From assembly GCA_012271025.1 (NCBI GenBank), contig JAAXHF010000272.1, positions 1 to 15,658 on the forward strand: a stretch of 15,658 nt of DNA. The letters run 5' to 3'. Position 1 is the first letter of the stretch. Each line of letters opens with the position of its first letter. Positions 1 to 7,125 of the stretch are shown piece after piece. The stretch is from Deltaproteobacteria bacterium (GTDB taxonomy: Bacteria; Desulfobacterota_B; Binatia; Bin18). Below the pieces are notes generated by a model. The model saw only the letters and a list, made by a program, of their open reading frames with translations, was not told the DNA's origin and did not search any database. Both the position numbers and the translations under genes were made by a program.

Positions 1-2
1 CC

Positions 3-284
3 CTGCTGCTGGTGTTTGCGGTGTTTTATTTTCTGTTGATCCGACCTCAGCAACAAAAGGCCAAAGCCCATAAAGCCATGCTGGGGAATCTGAAACGCAA
101 CGACGAAGTTGTGACAGCCGGGGGCTTGTACGGGAAAATCGTCGAACTCGGGGAGACCGATGTCAGACTCGAAATTGCGTCCAATGTCCGCGTTCGGATT
201 GACCGTTCGCGGATTGAAACCCTGCTGGGCGGCAAAGTCAGAAAAGACACCAAAGAAGGACGGGACGGGAAGGAGAAGGGATGA
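3..284 (+). CDS. yajC: YajC, Sec translocon accessory subunit (5' end missing)
   Basis: This is the C-terminal part of YajC, the small single-pass inner-membrane protein that joins SecD and SecF as an accessory of the SecYEG export channel. The visible part begins inside the transmembrane helix (LLLVFAVFYFLLIRPQQQ), followed by the family hallmark RPQQQ and the cytoplasmic segment with LKRNDEVVTAGGLYGKI. The tail is charged and rich in Lys, Asp and Glu. The true start lies before the window; the GTG at 12 is inside the membrane helix and is not the start. Its TGA (282-284) overlaps the secD ATG (281-283), so translation of the two is probably coupled. The gene order yajC-secD-secF is the classical one and supports the call. 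Confidence 0.93.
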   Translation: MLLVFAVFYFLLIRPQQQKAKAHKAMLGNLKRNDEVVTAGGLYGKIVELGETDVRLEIASNVRVRIDRSRIETLLGGKVRKDTKEGRDGKEKG

Positions 285-1852
285 CCAGCATCGGGTATCG
301 GATCGCTCTGGTTGCCGGCCTGACCGTATGGGCGCTCGTCTATCTGATGCCCTCGCTGATGGCCGTGCCCGACTGGTGGCGCACCATACTTCCCACCAGC
401 CAGATCCGGCTGGGGCTTGATCTGCGGGGAGGCACCCATCTTCTGCTGGAGATCGACCTGGACGAGGCGCTCAGGAACAATCTCGACCGGACCATTGCCG
501 AGATCCAGCGCGCCTTTGACGACGCGTCGATTCGTGGAACGACCCTCAGCCGCGATAACCACACGCTGCATCTGAGGACGCCCGACCAGGACACCACAAA
601 TCAGGTCCAAACCGTGCTGTCCGAGCAGTTTCCCAATCTGGTGCAGACGCCGGCCGGAGACGGCCAGATGACGCTGGTCTATGACAGCCGTCAGGTCCGC
701 ACCTTGCACGAATACGCTATCGATCAGACGCTTGAGACGCTGCGCAACCGGATTGACCAGTTCGGGGTGACCGAGCCGATTGTCCAGCGCCAGACCGACC
801 AGTTCAGCGGTGAGGAACAGGTCGTCGTTCAGCTGCCCGGCATCCAGGACGCCGCGCGGGCCAAACGGCTCATCGGTCAGACTGCGGTGCTGGAGTTCAA
901 GCTGGTGGCCAATGCCGGCGCGCAGGGGGCGGGCACGGTCACCCTGCGCGGACAGGATCTCGATCCGCTCTCGGGCGAGGTGATTACCTCCGAATATACG
1001 CTCGAGGAGCGAACCTTGATGACCGGAGAGGCGGTGGCCGACGCCCGAGTGCGTCCCAGCGTTGATATCGAGGGGCCATATGTCGAGCTGGTTCTGAGCG
1101 GCGCGGGCGCCCGGGTGTTTGAAGAAATTACGGGCGCCAATGTCGGGCGCCAACTGGCCATCATTCTCGACAATACCGTGTACTCAGCGCCCCGTATCAA
1201 TGAACGGATAGGCGGTGGCCGGGCCGCGATCACCGGCAGTTTCGATATCAAAGAAGCCCGTGACCTGGCCATTGTCCTGCGGGCCGGAGCGCTGCCGGCC
1301 CCGGTCACCATTGCCGAAGAGCGAACCGTCGGTCCTTCGCTCGGTCAGGACTCCATCCGCCAGGGGGTGCGCTCCTTCATCATCGGCGGGATTATCGTGG
1401 TGGTGTTCATGATACTGTACTACAGGCTGGCCGGGGTGCTGACCGATGTTGCGGTGGGGCTCAATATTCTGTACCTGCTGGCCGCCCTGGCCATGTTTGA
1501 GGCGACCCTGACCCTGCCCGGTATTGCCGGGATCATTCTGACGGTCGGCATGGCGGTTGATGCCAACGTGCTGATCAATGAGCGGATGCGGGAGGAACTG
1601 CGGCGCGGCAAGAGCGCTCGGGCCGCAGTTGAGTCCGGCTATGAAAACGCTCGTCCGGCGATCCTGGACTCCAATATCACGACCTTTCTGTCTGGCTTGA
1701 TTCTGTTTCAGTTTGGCTCGGGACCGATCCGCGGCTTTGCCGTCACGCTGTGCATCGGAATTGTGAGTACCGTCTTTACTGCGGTGGTGGTGACCCGGAT
1801 GGTCTACGACTATTTCTTATCCAGGCGTCGCCTGGTGGAGCTGAGTGTCTAG
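281..1852 (+). CDS. secD: Protein translocase subunit SecD
   Basis: SecD works with SecF in the inner membrane, using the proton gradient to pull proteins out of the SecYEG channel on the periplasmic side. The 523-residue product has an N-terminal membrane helix (about residues 7-26) and the conserved LGLDLRGGTHLLLEID strand (about 44-59). A large periplasmic region follows, then a C-terminal block of five membrane helices from about residue 365. The hallmark GMAVDANVLINERMREE contains Asp427, which corresponds to the proton-relay Asp519 of the longer E. coli protein. The start is fixed by the ATGA overlap with yajC and by the purine-rich stretch at 261-279 just upstream. The length is typical of the shorter SecD form. 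The stop at 1850-1852 directly abuts the secF ATG. Confidence 0.97.
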   Translation: MTSIGYRIALVAGLTVWALVYLMPSLMAVPDWWRTILPTSQIRLGLDLRGGTHLLLEIDLDEALRNNLDRTIAEIQRAFDDASIRGTTLSRDNHTLHLRTPDQDTTNQVQTVLSEQFPNLVQTPAGDGQMTLVYDSRQVRTLHEYAIDQTLETLRNRIDQFGVTEPIVQRQTDQFSGEEQVVVQLPGIQDAARAKRLIGQTAVLEFKLVANAGAQGAGTVTLRGQDLDPLSGEVITSEYTLEERTLMTGEAVADARVRPSVDIEGPYVELVLSGAGARVFEEITGANVGRQLAIILDNTVYSAPRINERIGGGRAAITGSFDIKEARDLAIVLRAGALPAPVTIAEERTVGPSLGQDSIRQGVRSFIIGGIIVVVFMILYYRLAGVLTDVAVGLNILYLLAALAMFEATLTLPGIAGIILTVGMAVDANVLINERMREELRRGKSARAAVESGYENARPAILDSNITTFLSGLILFQFGSGPIRGFAVTLCIGIVSTVFTAVVVTRMVYDYFLSRRRLVELSV

Positions 1853-2773
1853 ATGGAGCTGATCAGACCCGGAACCAATATCGACTTTCTGCGCTATTCC
1901 AAAATAGCCGCCGTCTTTTCCAGCCTGCTGGTCCTGATCGGTCTGGCCACCTTCTTTGTCCGGGGCGGGCTGACCTATGGGGTCGATTTTGCCGGTGGGA
2001 CGATCGTACACGTGAAGTTCAACGATCCGCCCACGATTGCCGAAGTCCGCCAAGTGCTGTCCGCAACCGCTATCCAGGATCTGTCGGTGCAGGATTTCGG
2101 CCTGTCTGGGGATGAGTTTCTGATCCGTATGGCGGAGCCCGAGACGGATATCGGCACAGACGAGGACCAGACCAGCCCCTCCGCCCAGGTCCAGGACACT
2201 CTCAAGGAATACTTTGGCGAGCGCCTGCTGCCCGTCCAGCGGGTGGAAACGGTCGGGCCCAAAGTCGGACGGAATCTGCGCACACGGGGCATCCTGAGCG
2301 TTCTGTTTGCGGCCCTGGTCATGGGCACCTATATTGCTTTTCGGTTTCAGCTCGGCTTCGGCATTGGCGCGGCGGTGGCGCTGTTTCATGACGTGCTCAT
2401 CACCGCCACCGCGCTGCTGCTGATGGATGTGGAGTTCGACCTGCCGATTGTCGCCGCCTTTCTGACCGTCATCGGCTATTCGGTCAACGACACGGTGGTG
2501 GTGTGCGACCGCATTCGGGAGAATCAGCGCAAGATGCGCCGCGAGACCCTGGCGACGATTATTCAGCGCAGTATCAACGAGATGCTCAGCCGGACGCTGA
2601 TTACCTCCGGAACAACCTTGATGGTCCTTCTGGCCCTGTATTTTTTGGGCGGATCGGTCATCAACGGCTTTGCCTTCGTTCTGCTGGTCGGTTTCACGAT
2701 TGGCACCTACTCCTCGATCTATGTCGCCAGCCCGATTGTTCTGCTGTGGAGCGGGGAGGGCAGACGGCGCTGA
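1853..2773 (+). CDS. secF: Protein translocase subunit SecF
   Basis: SecF is the partner of SecD in proton-driven late steps of protein export. The 306-residue product begins MELIRPGTNIDFLRYSK, followed by the first membrane helix. Next come GVDFAGGT, the periplasmic domain (about residues 50-135) and five further helices. The motif IGYSVNDTVVVCDRIREN contains Asp213, the position of the functionally essential Asp213 of E. coli SecF. The ATG follows the secD stop with no gap, so translational coupling is likely. Length and domain order are ordinary. The 185 bases after the stop carry a weak inverted repeat and then a promoter for the next gene, so the sec operon probably ends here. Confidence 0.97.
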   Translation: MELIRPGTNIDFLRYSKIAAVFSSLLVLIGLATFFVRGGLTYGVDFAGGTIVHVKFNDPPTIAEVRQVLSATAIQDLSVQDFGLSGDEFLIRMAEPETDIGTDEDQTSPSAQVQDTLKEYFGERLLPVQRVETVGPKVGRNLRTRGILSVLFAALVMGTYIAFRFQLGFGIGAAVALFHDVLITATALLLMDVEFDLPIVAAFLTVIGYSVNDTVVVCDRIRENQRKMRRETLATIIQRSINEMLSRTLITSGTTLMVLLALYFLGGSVINGFAFVLLVGFTIGTYSSIYVASPIVLLWSGEGRRR

Positions 2774-2850
2774 AGCCGTCCCGCCATCTTGGGGGTGGAA
2801 TGGCGTGTGCCGCTCTGGGCGCGGGACCTCACAGCGACTCCTCCCGGCGT

Positions 2851-2863
2851 GGCCTCAGAGGCC
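2851..2863 (+). terminator. Weak inverted repeat after secF, possible terminator
   Basis: GGCC-TCAGA-GGCC forms a short GC hairpin about 80 bases after the secF stop. The following sequence (AAGTTCTTGTCT) is only moderately T-rich, so this is at best a weak intrinsic terminator for the sec operon. It lies just upstream of the promoter for the next gene, which is the position expected for a transcript end. Confidence 0.25.
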
Positions 2864-2881
2864 TGCAAGTTCTTGTCTGCA

Positions 2882-2910
2882 TTGACGATATGGCAGGGGT
2901 GTGGTATATC
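2882..2910 (+). promoter_or_regulatory. Sigma70-type promoter for the PmtA-like methyltransferase gene
   Basis: A -35 box TTGACG (2882-2887) is followed by a 17-base spacer and a -10 box TATATC (2905-2910), itself preceded by TGG as in extended -10 promoters. This is close to the sigma70 consensus with ideal spacing. It would start transcription near 2917, giving a leader of about 40 bases before the GTG at 2959. It suggests that the methyltransferase is transcribed independently of secDF. Confidence 0.6.
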
Positions 2911-2958
2911 CCGCGCCTTAATGCAGGGGAGAATTGTCGCTGGGACAGGGAGGGAGCA

Positions 2959-3681
2959 GTGAGTTCTGGGCAGAAAGCAGGGGTGCTGAAAAATCCTCAT
3001 GAGAGTAAAATGTACTCTCGTTTCTCCCATTTTTATGATCGGATTTTTACGCGACTTTTCACCGAGCGGATCGTGAACGCCGTTCAGGCCCTGAATATCC
3101 GGCCGGGAGCAAGCGTGCTTGAGGTCGGTGTTGGAACCGGGCTATCGCTGGCCGCCTATCCCGCCCACTGTGAGGTGACGGGCATTGATCTGGCACCCGA
3201 TATGCTGGAGCGGGCGCGGGAAAAAGCCTTTGATAATGGCTGGCGTCATATCCAGCTCAGGGAAATGGACGCCCTCAACCTCGATTTTCCGGATAATACG
3301 TTTGACTACGTGACCTCATTCCACGTCATCAGCGTCGTGCCTGACCCGGTTCGCATGATGAAGGAAATCCATCGGGTGTGTAAGCCCGAGGGCAAGGTCG
3401 TCATCATCAACCATTTTCGGACCACCAAACCGGTGCTGGGGCCGATTGTCGGTGCGCTTGACCCGCTCACCCGGCGTCTGGGCTGGAGTGCGTCGCTGCG
3501 TCTGAAGCAGGCCTTTGACGGCGTGCCGATCCGGATTGAACAGCGGTTCAAAACGTCTCCGCTGTCGCTGTTTACCGTTGTCGTGGCCAAGAATGAGAAG
3601 CAGACCCGCAACGGACACCAGATCCCGAACAACGGGGCGGGCCATCCGTCGCAGACAGGCGAACCGCTACTTCGCCCGTGA
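2959..3681 (+). CDS. Class I SAM-dependent methyltransferase, PmtA/UbiE-like
   Basis: The product (240 residues) is a soluble Rossmann-fold methyltransferase. The SAM-binding motif I is VLEVGVGTGLSLAAYP (residues 53-68), followed by GIDLAPDMLERAREKA and then MDALNLDFPDNTFDYVTSFH, a motif II-like acidic stretch. The N-terminal YSRFSHFYDRIFTRLF resembles bacterial phosphatidylethanolamine N-methyltransferases of the PmtA type, so phospholipid methylation is a fair guess; UbiE-like small-molecule methylation cannot be excluded. I chose GTG at 2959 because AGGGAGG lies about 5 bases upstream. The internal ATG at 3010 (residue 18) has no ribosome site. The frame stays open upstream into secF, but that part is antisense or shadow sequence. 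The last 15 bases overlap the 3' end of efp on the other strand, leaving no room for a terminator between them. Confidence 0.85.
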   Translation: MSSGQKAGVLKNPHESKMYSRFSHFYDRIFTRLFTERIVNAVQALNIRPGASVLEVGVGTGLSLAAYPAHCEVTGIDLAPDMLERAREKAFDNGWRHIQLREMDALNLDFPDNTFDYVTSFHVISVVPDPVRMMKEIHRVCKPEGKVVIINHFRTTKPVLGPIVGALDPLTRRLGWSASLRLKQAFDGVPIRIEQRFKTSPLSLFTVVVAKNEKQTRNGHQIPNNGAGHPSQTGEPLLRP

Positions 3682-4230
3682 TAGATAGTTTCCCGTCTCG
3701 GTATCGACTCTGACGGTTTCCCCAATTTCAATAAAACCGGGTACGCGAACGACCAGGCCGGTTTCCGTCGTGGCCGGTTTGAGTTCGTTATTGACGGTTG
3801 CGCCCTTGAGAGAGGGGGGCGTGTCCTCAACCCTGAGGTCTACGGTCTTGGGCAGGGAAATGCCGACCGGCTGACCGTTATGCAGGTCAACCTTGATCAT
3901 CAGATTGGGGGTCAGGAATTGGACCGCCTGGCCCAGGCTGTCTTGTGACAGCTCTATCTGTTCATAGCTCTGGGCATTCATGAAATGGTAGGTCCCGCTC
4001 GATTCATACAGGTACTGCATGTCTTGCTGGTCGAGCGTGGCCCGCTCGATTTTGTCGTCTGAGCGAAACTTGTTCTCGGTCTGTAGACCGGTGCGCAGGT
4101 TGCGTAGCTTGGTCTGGACAAAGCCACGCTTATTGCCCGGAGTGACGTGTATCAACTCCATAACACGGTGGAGGTCGTCGCGATACACGATCAGCGTTCC
4201 CACTCGCAGCTGTGTGGCCTGTACGAACAT
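3667..4230 (-). CDS. efp: Elongation factor P (variant loop tip)
   Basis: EF-P binds between the P and E sites of stalled ribosomes and helps form peptide bonds at polyproline stretches. The 187-residue product has the family length and three domains. The KOW-like N-terminal domain is about residues 1-62. The central OB domain contains YLYESSGTYHFMNAQSYEQI, and the C-terminal OB domain contains the signature DTPPSLKGATVNNELKPATTETG and ends GNYLSRAK. The loop that reaches the peptidyl-transferase centre reads VTPGNKRGFVQTKLR. Asn33 sits where E. coli has the lysylated Lys34 (VKPGKGQAFARVKLR), with Lys34 and Arg35 following. The start MFVQATQL is supported by a GAGGT site upstream and by homology; an in-frame extension to 4281 overlaps the upstream gene and is not needed. 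It lies 13 nt after the SnoaL-like gene, probably in one transcript. Confidence 0.95.
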   Translation of the reverse strand: MFVQATQLRVGTLIVYRDDLHRVMELIHVTPGNKRGFVQTKLRNLRTGLQTENKFRSDDKIERATLDQQDMQYLYESSGTYHFMNAQSYEQIELSQDSLGQAVQFLTPNLMIKVDLHNGQPVGISLPKTVDLRVEDTPPSLKGATVNNELKPATTETGLVVRVPGFIEIGETVRVDTETGNYLSRAK

Positions 4231-4243
4231 GTTGAAACCTCGC

Positions 4244-4660
4244 TCAGTGGAGCTGATCTTCGGGCGGCGCCGGAGGGGCAAAAATCGGTGACCCGTGGTG
4301 ATGGACCATCAACCATGCGCCGGCCCGCTTTTCAAAGACATTGGTGCTTAATACCTGGGAGCGGGAGCCGCCACCCGGTCCGTTCGATTCGAGGTTTTCG
4401 ATCAACACCACCCAGGCCAGATCGCCCAGCACCTCGACTCGGACATCGCTCAGATTGAACCGCATTGACTCCGTATTGGTAAAAATCCGCTCCCAGCTCG
4501 CCATCACCGGTCCCCAGCCGCACAGCAGCGGCCAGCCCGGATGGACGCATTTGATATAGCTCTCCTGCAGCCACATCTTTTCCATCTCACGTAGCTCCAG
4601 CGTCTCAAAGGCTTGATAGAAGGCCCGGTTGGCGGCCAGCACGGCGGCGGTGTCGTCCAT
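4244..4660 (-). CDS. NTF2/SnoaL-like fold protein (DUF4440/SnoaL_3 type)
   Basis: The 138-residue product looks like a small soluble protein of the NTF2-like (ketosteroid-isomerase/SnoaL) fold. It starts with a helix (DTAAVLAANRAFYQAFETL). The motif YIKCVHPGWPLLCGWGPVMASWERIF (about residues 35-60, the hallmark of this subgroup) follows, and the second half is beta-rich, ending VFEKRAGAWLMVHHHGSPI. Such proteins are cone-shaped alpha+beta barrels that bind or isomerise small hydrophobic ligands, but no substrate can be deduced here. The ATG at 4658-4660 has a clear AGAGGAAAG ribosome site. An in-frame extension upstream to 4879 would overlap the divergent gene and is rejected. The gene precedes efp by 13 nt. 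The link to translation may be only co-transcription. Confidence 0.8.
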   Translation of the reverse strand: MDDTAAVLAANRAFYQAFETLELREMEKMWLQESYIKCVHPGWPLLCGWGPVMASWERIFTNTESMRFNLSDVRVEVLGDLAWVVLIENLESNGPGGGSRSQVLSTNVFEKRAGAWLMVHHHGSPIFAPPAPPEDQLH

Positions 4661-4753
4661 AGCGCTTTCCTCTGTGCGGTGTGTTCTCTGGCCTAGCCTA
4701 AAAGAGTGGGGTGTGGCAAGCCCATGCTTTTGTTTTTCACGTCTTTTTCCTGT

Positions 4754-4768
4754 CATACTGATCGTATG
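4754..4768. promoter_or_regulatory. Inverted repeat in divergent intergenic region
   Basis: CATAC-TGATC-GTATG is a perfect 5-bp-arm inverted repeat in the 143-base gap between the divergent SnoaL-like and zinc-ribbon genes. The gap is AT-richer than its surroundings and must hold both promoters. I could not assign clear -35/-10 pairs. The repeat could be an operator, but short repeats of this kind also occur by chance. Confidence 0.2.
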
Positions 4769-4803
4769 GATTCTGCAATCGTTTGCATCAGGAGGCGCTA
4801 GGA

Positions 4804-5004
4804 GTGGATTTACCTCGGTGTCGGAAATGCAGTCAGGGCATACTCGTGCCTCTGTCTGACTTTGGGCCACGTGGCGCATCGCTCGAATACAAGGTCTGGG
4901 TGTGTATTCAGCCGAAATGCGGATTCACCATCCGTATTGATAAGGGTGTGGTCGTATACGGGTATAAAGTGTACGAGGAGCGACGCCGGAGCAGCGACTA
5001 TTAG
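4804..5004 (+). CDS. Small zinc-ribbon-like protein, function unknown
   Basis: This is a 66-residue protein with two cysteine pairs, CRKC (Cys6, Cys9) and CIQPKC (Cys34, Cys39), spaced as in a rubredoxin-like zinc ribbon. The middle reads LEYKVWVCIQPKCGFTIRIDKG and the tail is rich in charged and Tyr residues. I chose GTG at 4804 because a perfect AGGAGG (4790-4795) lies 8 bases upstream; the in-frame TTG at 4783 precedes that site. I do not recognise a named family. The fold could bind nucleic acid or simply be structural. It is 107 bases upstream of the CoA-transferase gene on the same strand, and a possible promoter lies between them, so they need not share a function. Confidence 0.7.
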   Translation: MDLPRCRKCSQGILVPLSDFGPRGASLEYKVWVCIQPKCGFTIRIDKGVVVYGYKVYEERRRSSDY

Positions 5005-5056
5005 GTCAAGGCGGAGCCGTCGTCGGGTAGACGGGTTCCGGGATCTTCGGTCAGTA

Positions 5057-5086
5057 TTGCGCAGGTGCTCCGAAGCGGTGTATACG
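5057..5086 (+). promoter_or_regulatory. Possible promoter upstream of the CoA-transferase gene
   Basis: TTGCGC (5057-5062), an 18-base spacer and TATACG (5081-5086) resemble a weak sigma70 promoter. It would leave a leader of roughly 20 bases before the GTG start at 5112, which carries a very strong ribosome site (GGAGGTGAT, 5099-5107). The -35 box is poor, so the call is tentative. Confidence 0.3.
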
Positions 5087-5111
5087 AACGCAGTCTATCG
5101 GAGGTGATACG

Positions 5112-6323
5112 GTGAAACAGGCACTCCACGGGGTCAAGGTTCTGGACCTCACCCAGGTCATGGCAGGGCCGTTCTGTACCCTGTTGTTGGGCGACCTTGG
5201 TGCCGACGTGGTCAAGATCGAGCCACCGAGCGGGGACTCAACTCGCGGCATGGGCGGACGCCAGGGGACCGAGAGCACATCATTCTGGGCCATGAACCGC
5301 AACAAGCGCGGCATGGTCCTCAACCTCAAACATCCCCAGGCCCAGGCGCTCGCCCGCAGGCTGGCGGTCTGGACCGACATTTGGGTTGAGAACTATCGCC
5401 CCGGTGTCATGGACGCCTTTGGCCTGGGCTACGACGACCTGCGCCAGATCAACCCGGGCCTGATTTATGCCTCGGTATCGGGCTTTGGGGCAACCGGGCC
5501 GTATGCCAAAAAGGGGGGCTTCGACCTTGTCGCCCAGGGTATGTCGGGCATCATGTCGGTAACCGGAGAAGAGGGTCGGCCGCCCGTCAAATGCGGTGTG
5601 CCGATCACCGATCTGGGAGCGGCGCTGTTTGCCACCCAGGCGATTCTGGCCGCCTACATCCACCGCCAGAACACGGGCCAGGGACAGTATATCGACACCT
5701 CGCTGCTCGAAGCCGGGATTGCGCTTTCCATCTGGGAATCGACCCAGTATTTCACCCGGGGCGAAATCCCCGAACCCATGGGCTCGGCCCACCGCCTGTC
5801 CGCACCGTATCAAGCCATCAAGTGCGCGGACGGCTACATCAATCTTGGCGCGGCCAACACCCGCACCTGGCAGCGTTTTGCCCACGCTATCGGTCGTCCC
5901 GAGCTGCTCGAGCGACCGGAGTACGAAAACGAGCGCCAACGGGTCGTCAACCGCCACCTGCTGACCCGGGATATCGAGGACGTGACCAGCACTAGGCCCC
6001 GCGCTCACTGGCTGGCCGTCCTCGAAGAAGCCGGCGTGCCGTGCGGACCCATCCTCAACTACGCCGAGGTCTTCAACGATCCGCATATTCGGGCGCGTGG
6101 CATGGTTCAGGAGATGGACCATCCGGTCGGCGGCAAGGTCCAGGTACTCGGTCCGGCAGCAAAACTGTCTGAGACGCCGGCCCGGCTCACCCGGCGCTCG
6201 CCGCTGTTTGGCGAACACACGGCTGAGCTGATGCGTGAGCTGGGCTATTCGGACGCCGAGATTCAGGAGCTGAGCGAGGCCGGCGCGGTGGTGCTGGGCG
6301 AGGCGGAACAGGCTGCGGATTAG
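5112..6323 (+). CDS. CaiB/BaiF family (class III) CoA-transferase
   Basis: Class III CoA-transferases move CoA between acyl-CoA and free carboxylic acids through an aspartyl-CoA anhydride on a conserved Asp. The 403-residue length and the opening GVKVLDLTQVMAGPFCTLLLGDLGADVVKIE are typical. The N-terminal CoA-binding region continues with WVENYRPGVMDAFGLGYDDL and PGLIYASVSGFGATGPY. The catalytic Asp is Asp167 in VKCGVPITDLGAALFATQ. The C-terminal part includes LEEAGVPCGPILNYAEVFNDPHIRARGMV, the usual domain-interlocking region. GTG at 5112 is the start, with a near-perfect ribosome site (GGAGGTGAT) about 4 bases upstream. The substrate cannot be read from sequence: relatives act on oxalyl-, carnitinyl-, succinyl- or mesaconyl-type CoA esters. 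The stop overlaps the stop of the convergent ZIP gene by 4 bases. Confidence 0.93.
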   Translation: MKQALHGVKVLDLTQVMAGPFCTLLLGDLGADVVKIEPPSGDSTRGMGGRQGTESTSFWAMNRNKRGMVLNLKHPQAQALARRLAVWTDIWVENYRPGVMDAFGLGYDDLRQINPGLIYASVSGFGATGPYAKKGGFDLVAQGMSGIMSVTGEEGRPPVKCGVPITDLGAALFATQAILAAYIHRQNTGQGQYIDTSLLEAGIALSIWESTQYFTRGEIPEPMGSAHRLSAPYQAIKCADGYINLGAANTRTWQRFAHAIGRPELLERPEYENERQRVVNRHLLTRDIEDVTSTRPRAHWLAVLEEAGVPCGPILNYAEVFNDPHIRARGMVQEMDHPVGGKVQVLGPAAKLSETPARLTRRSPLFGEHTAELMRELGYSDAEIQELSEAGAVVLGEAEQAAD

Positions 6324-7060
6324 TGCCCGGCCAACATCTGGGCACCATAAATAAACACGACACCGGCCAGCGTTGCGACGGGCAGCAGGCGGGAGTGGCT
6401 GACATCATGGGCGGCCGGCAGCAGACTGCTCGCGCCAAGATACAGAAACACGCCGGCAAACCAGCCCAGCATCAAGGCCAGCTGCGGGGTGGCCAGCGTC
6501 ACATAGGCTTGGAGCCACACACCAAACAGGGGAGCTATGGCGGTCAGAGCCAACATGCCCGCAGTCGCGCGAGTTGAGTGCTGGGTGCCCAGCATCAGGC
6601 CCGCCACGCTGGCACCGTCGGCCAGTTTATGCAGGGTCACCCCAAGCGCGATGGCCCAGCCGACGTGGTCATGGATATGAAAGCCTTTGCCGATGGCAAA
6701 CCCGTCAATCAGGCTGTGAACCATGATGCCGAAGGCTCCCAGCACGCCGGCATGGGGGGCGTGGGCGTGATGGGCTTCCCGCTCCTCAGGCGTTTCTCGG
6801 TGGTGGGTCGCGTACTCAAGCACATAGAAACACAAGAAGCCGCATACGCAGGCGAGCCGCAGGTGGTGGGCCTGGAAAGCGCTGTCGGTCGAAGCCAGAA
6901 GCGCCAAGGCGTCGGGCAGAATTTCCATCAAGGCCCCGGCCATCAAGGCCCCGGCACAGAAGGCGAACAAGACCCCCTGATAAGATTGAAAACGCAGGGC
7001 GAGCAGCCCGCCGCCCAGGGTGATGACACACGTGGCACCGGCAATCCAGAAGGCAATCAT
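6320..7060 (-). CDS. ZIP family metal transporter (last gene of the zinc block)
   Basis: ZIP proteins import zinc and related divalent metals into the cytoplasm. The 246-residue product has about eight hydrophobic segments. The two metal-site helices read MVHSLIDGFAIG (His115, Asp119) and LHKLADGASV (His144, Asp148), matching the HSxxDG/HKxxDG variant of the ZupT/GufA HNxxEG and HExxxG motifs. A histidine-rich cytoplasmic loop, HHRETPEEREAHHAHAPH (residues 86-103), precedes them, as in many ZIPs. I chose ATG at 7058-7060 because the protein begins there with a membrane helix. A GTG two codons earlier is possible, and neither has a good ribosome site. It is 65 nt after the CDF-like gene and ends in a 4-base tail-to-tail overlap with the CoA-transferase gene. 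Confidence 0.85.
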   Translation of the reverse strand: MIAFWIAGATCVITLGGGLLALRFQSYQGVLFAFCAGALMAGALMEILPDALALLASTDSAFQAHHLRLACVCGFLCFYVLEYATHHRETPEEREAHHAHAPHAGVLGAFGIMVHSLIDGFAIGKGFHIHDHVGWAIALGVTLHKLADGASVAGLMLGTQHSTRATAGMLALTAIAPLFGVWLQAYVTLATPQLALMLGWFAGVFLYLGASSLLPAAHDVSHSRLLPVATLAGVVFIYGAQMLAGH

Positions 7061-7125
7061 AAGCACGGTCAGGGTACACCACTGCGACCGAGTTGTAAGT
7101 AGGGACGAGGCATGTATCGCCCCTG

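Noticed and set aside
47..1153. Long open frame on the minus strand opposite yajC/secD
   Set aside because: It is antisense to the clearly homologous secD, has no recognisable domain, and its openness follows from GC-rich codon bias.
2503..2958. Upstream in-frame extension of the PmtA-like methyltransferase into secF
   Set aside because: The extension overlaps secF in another frame and has no methyltransferase-like sequence. The promoter at 2882-2910 and the ribosome site before GTG 2959 define the gene.
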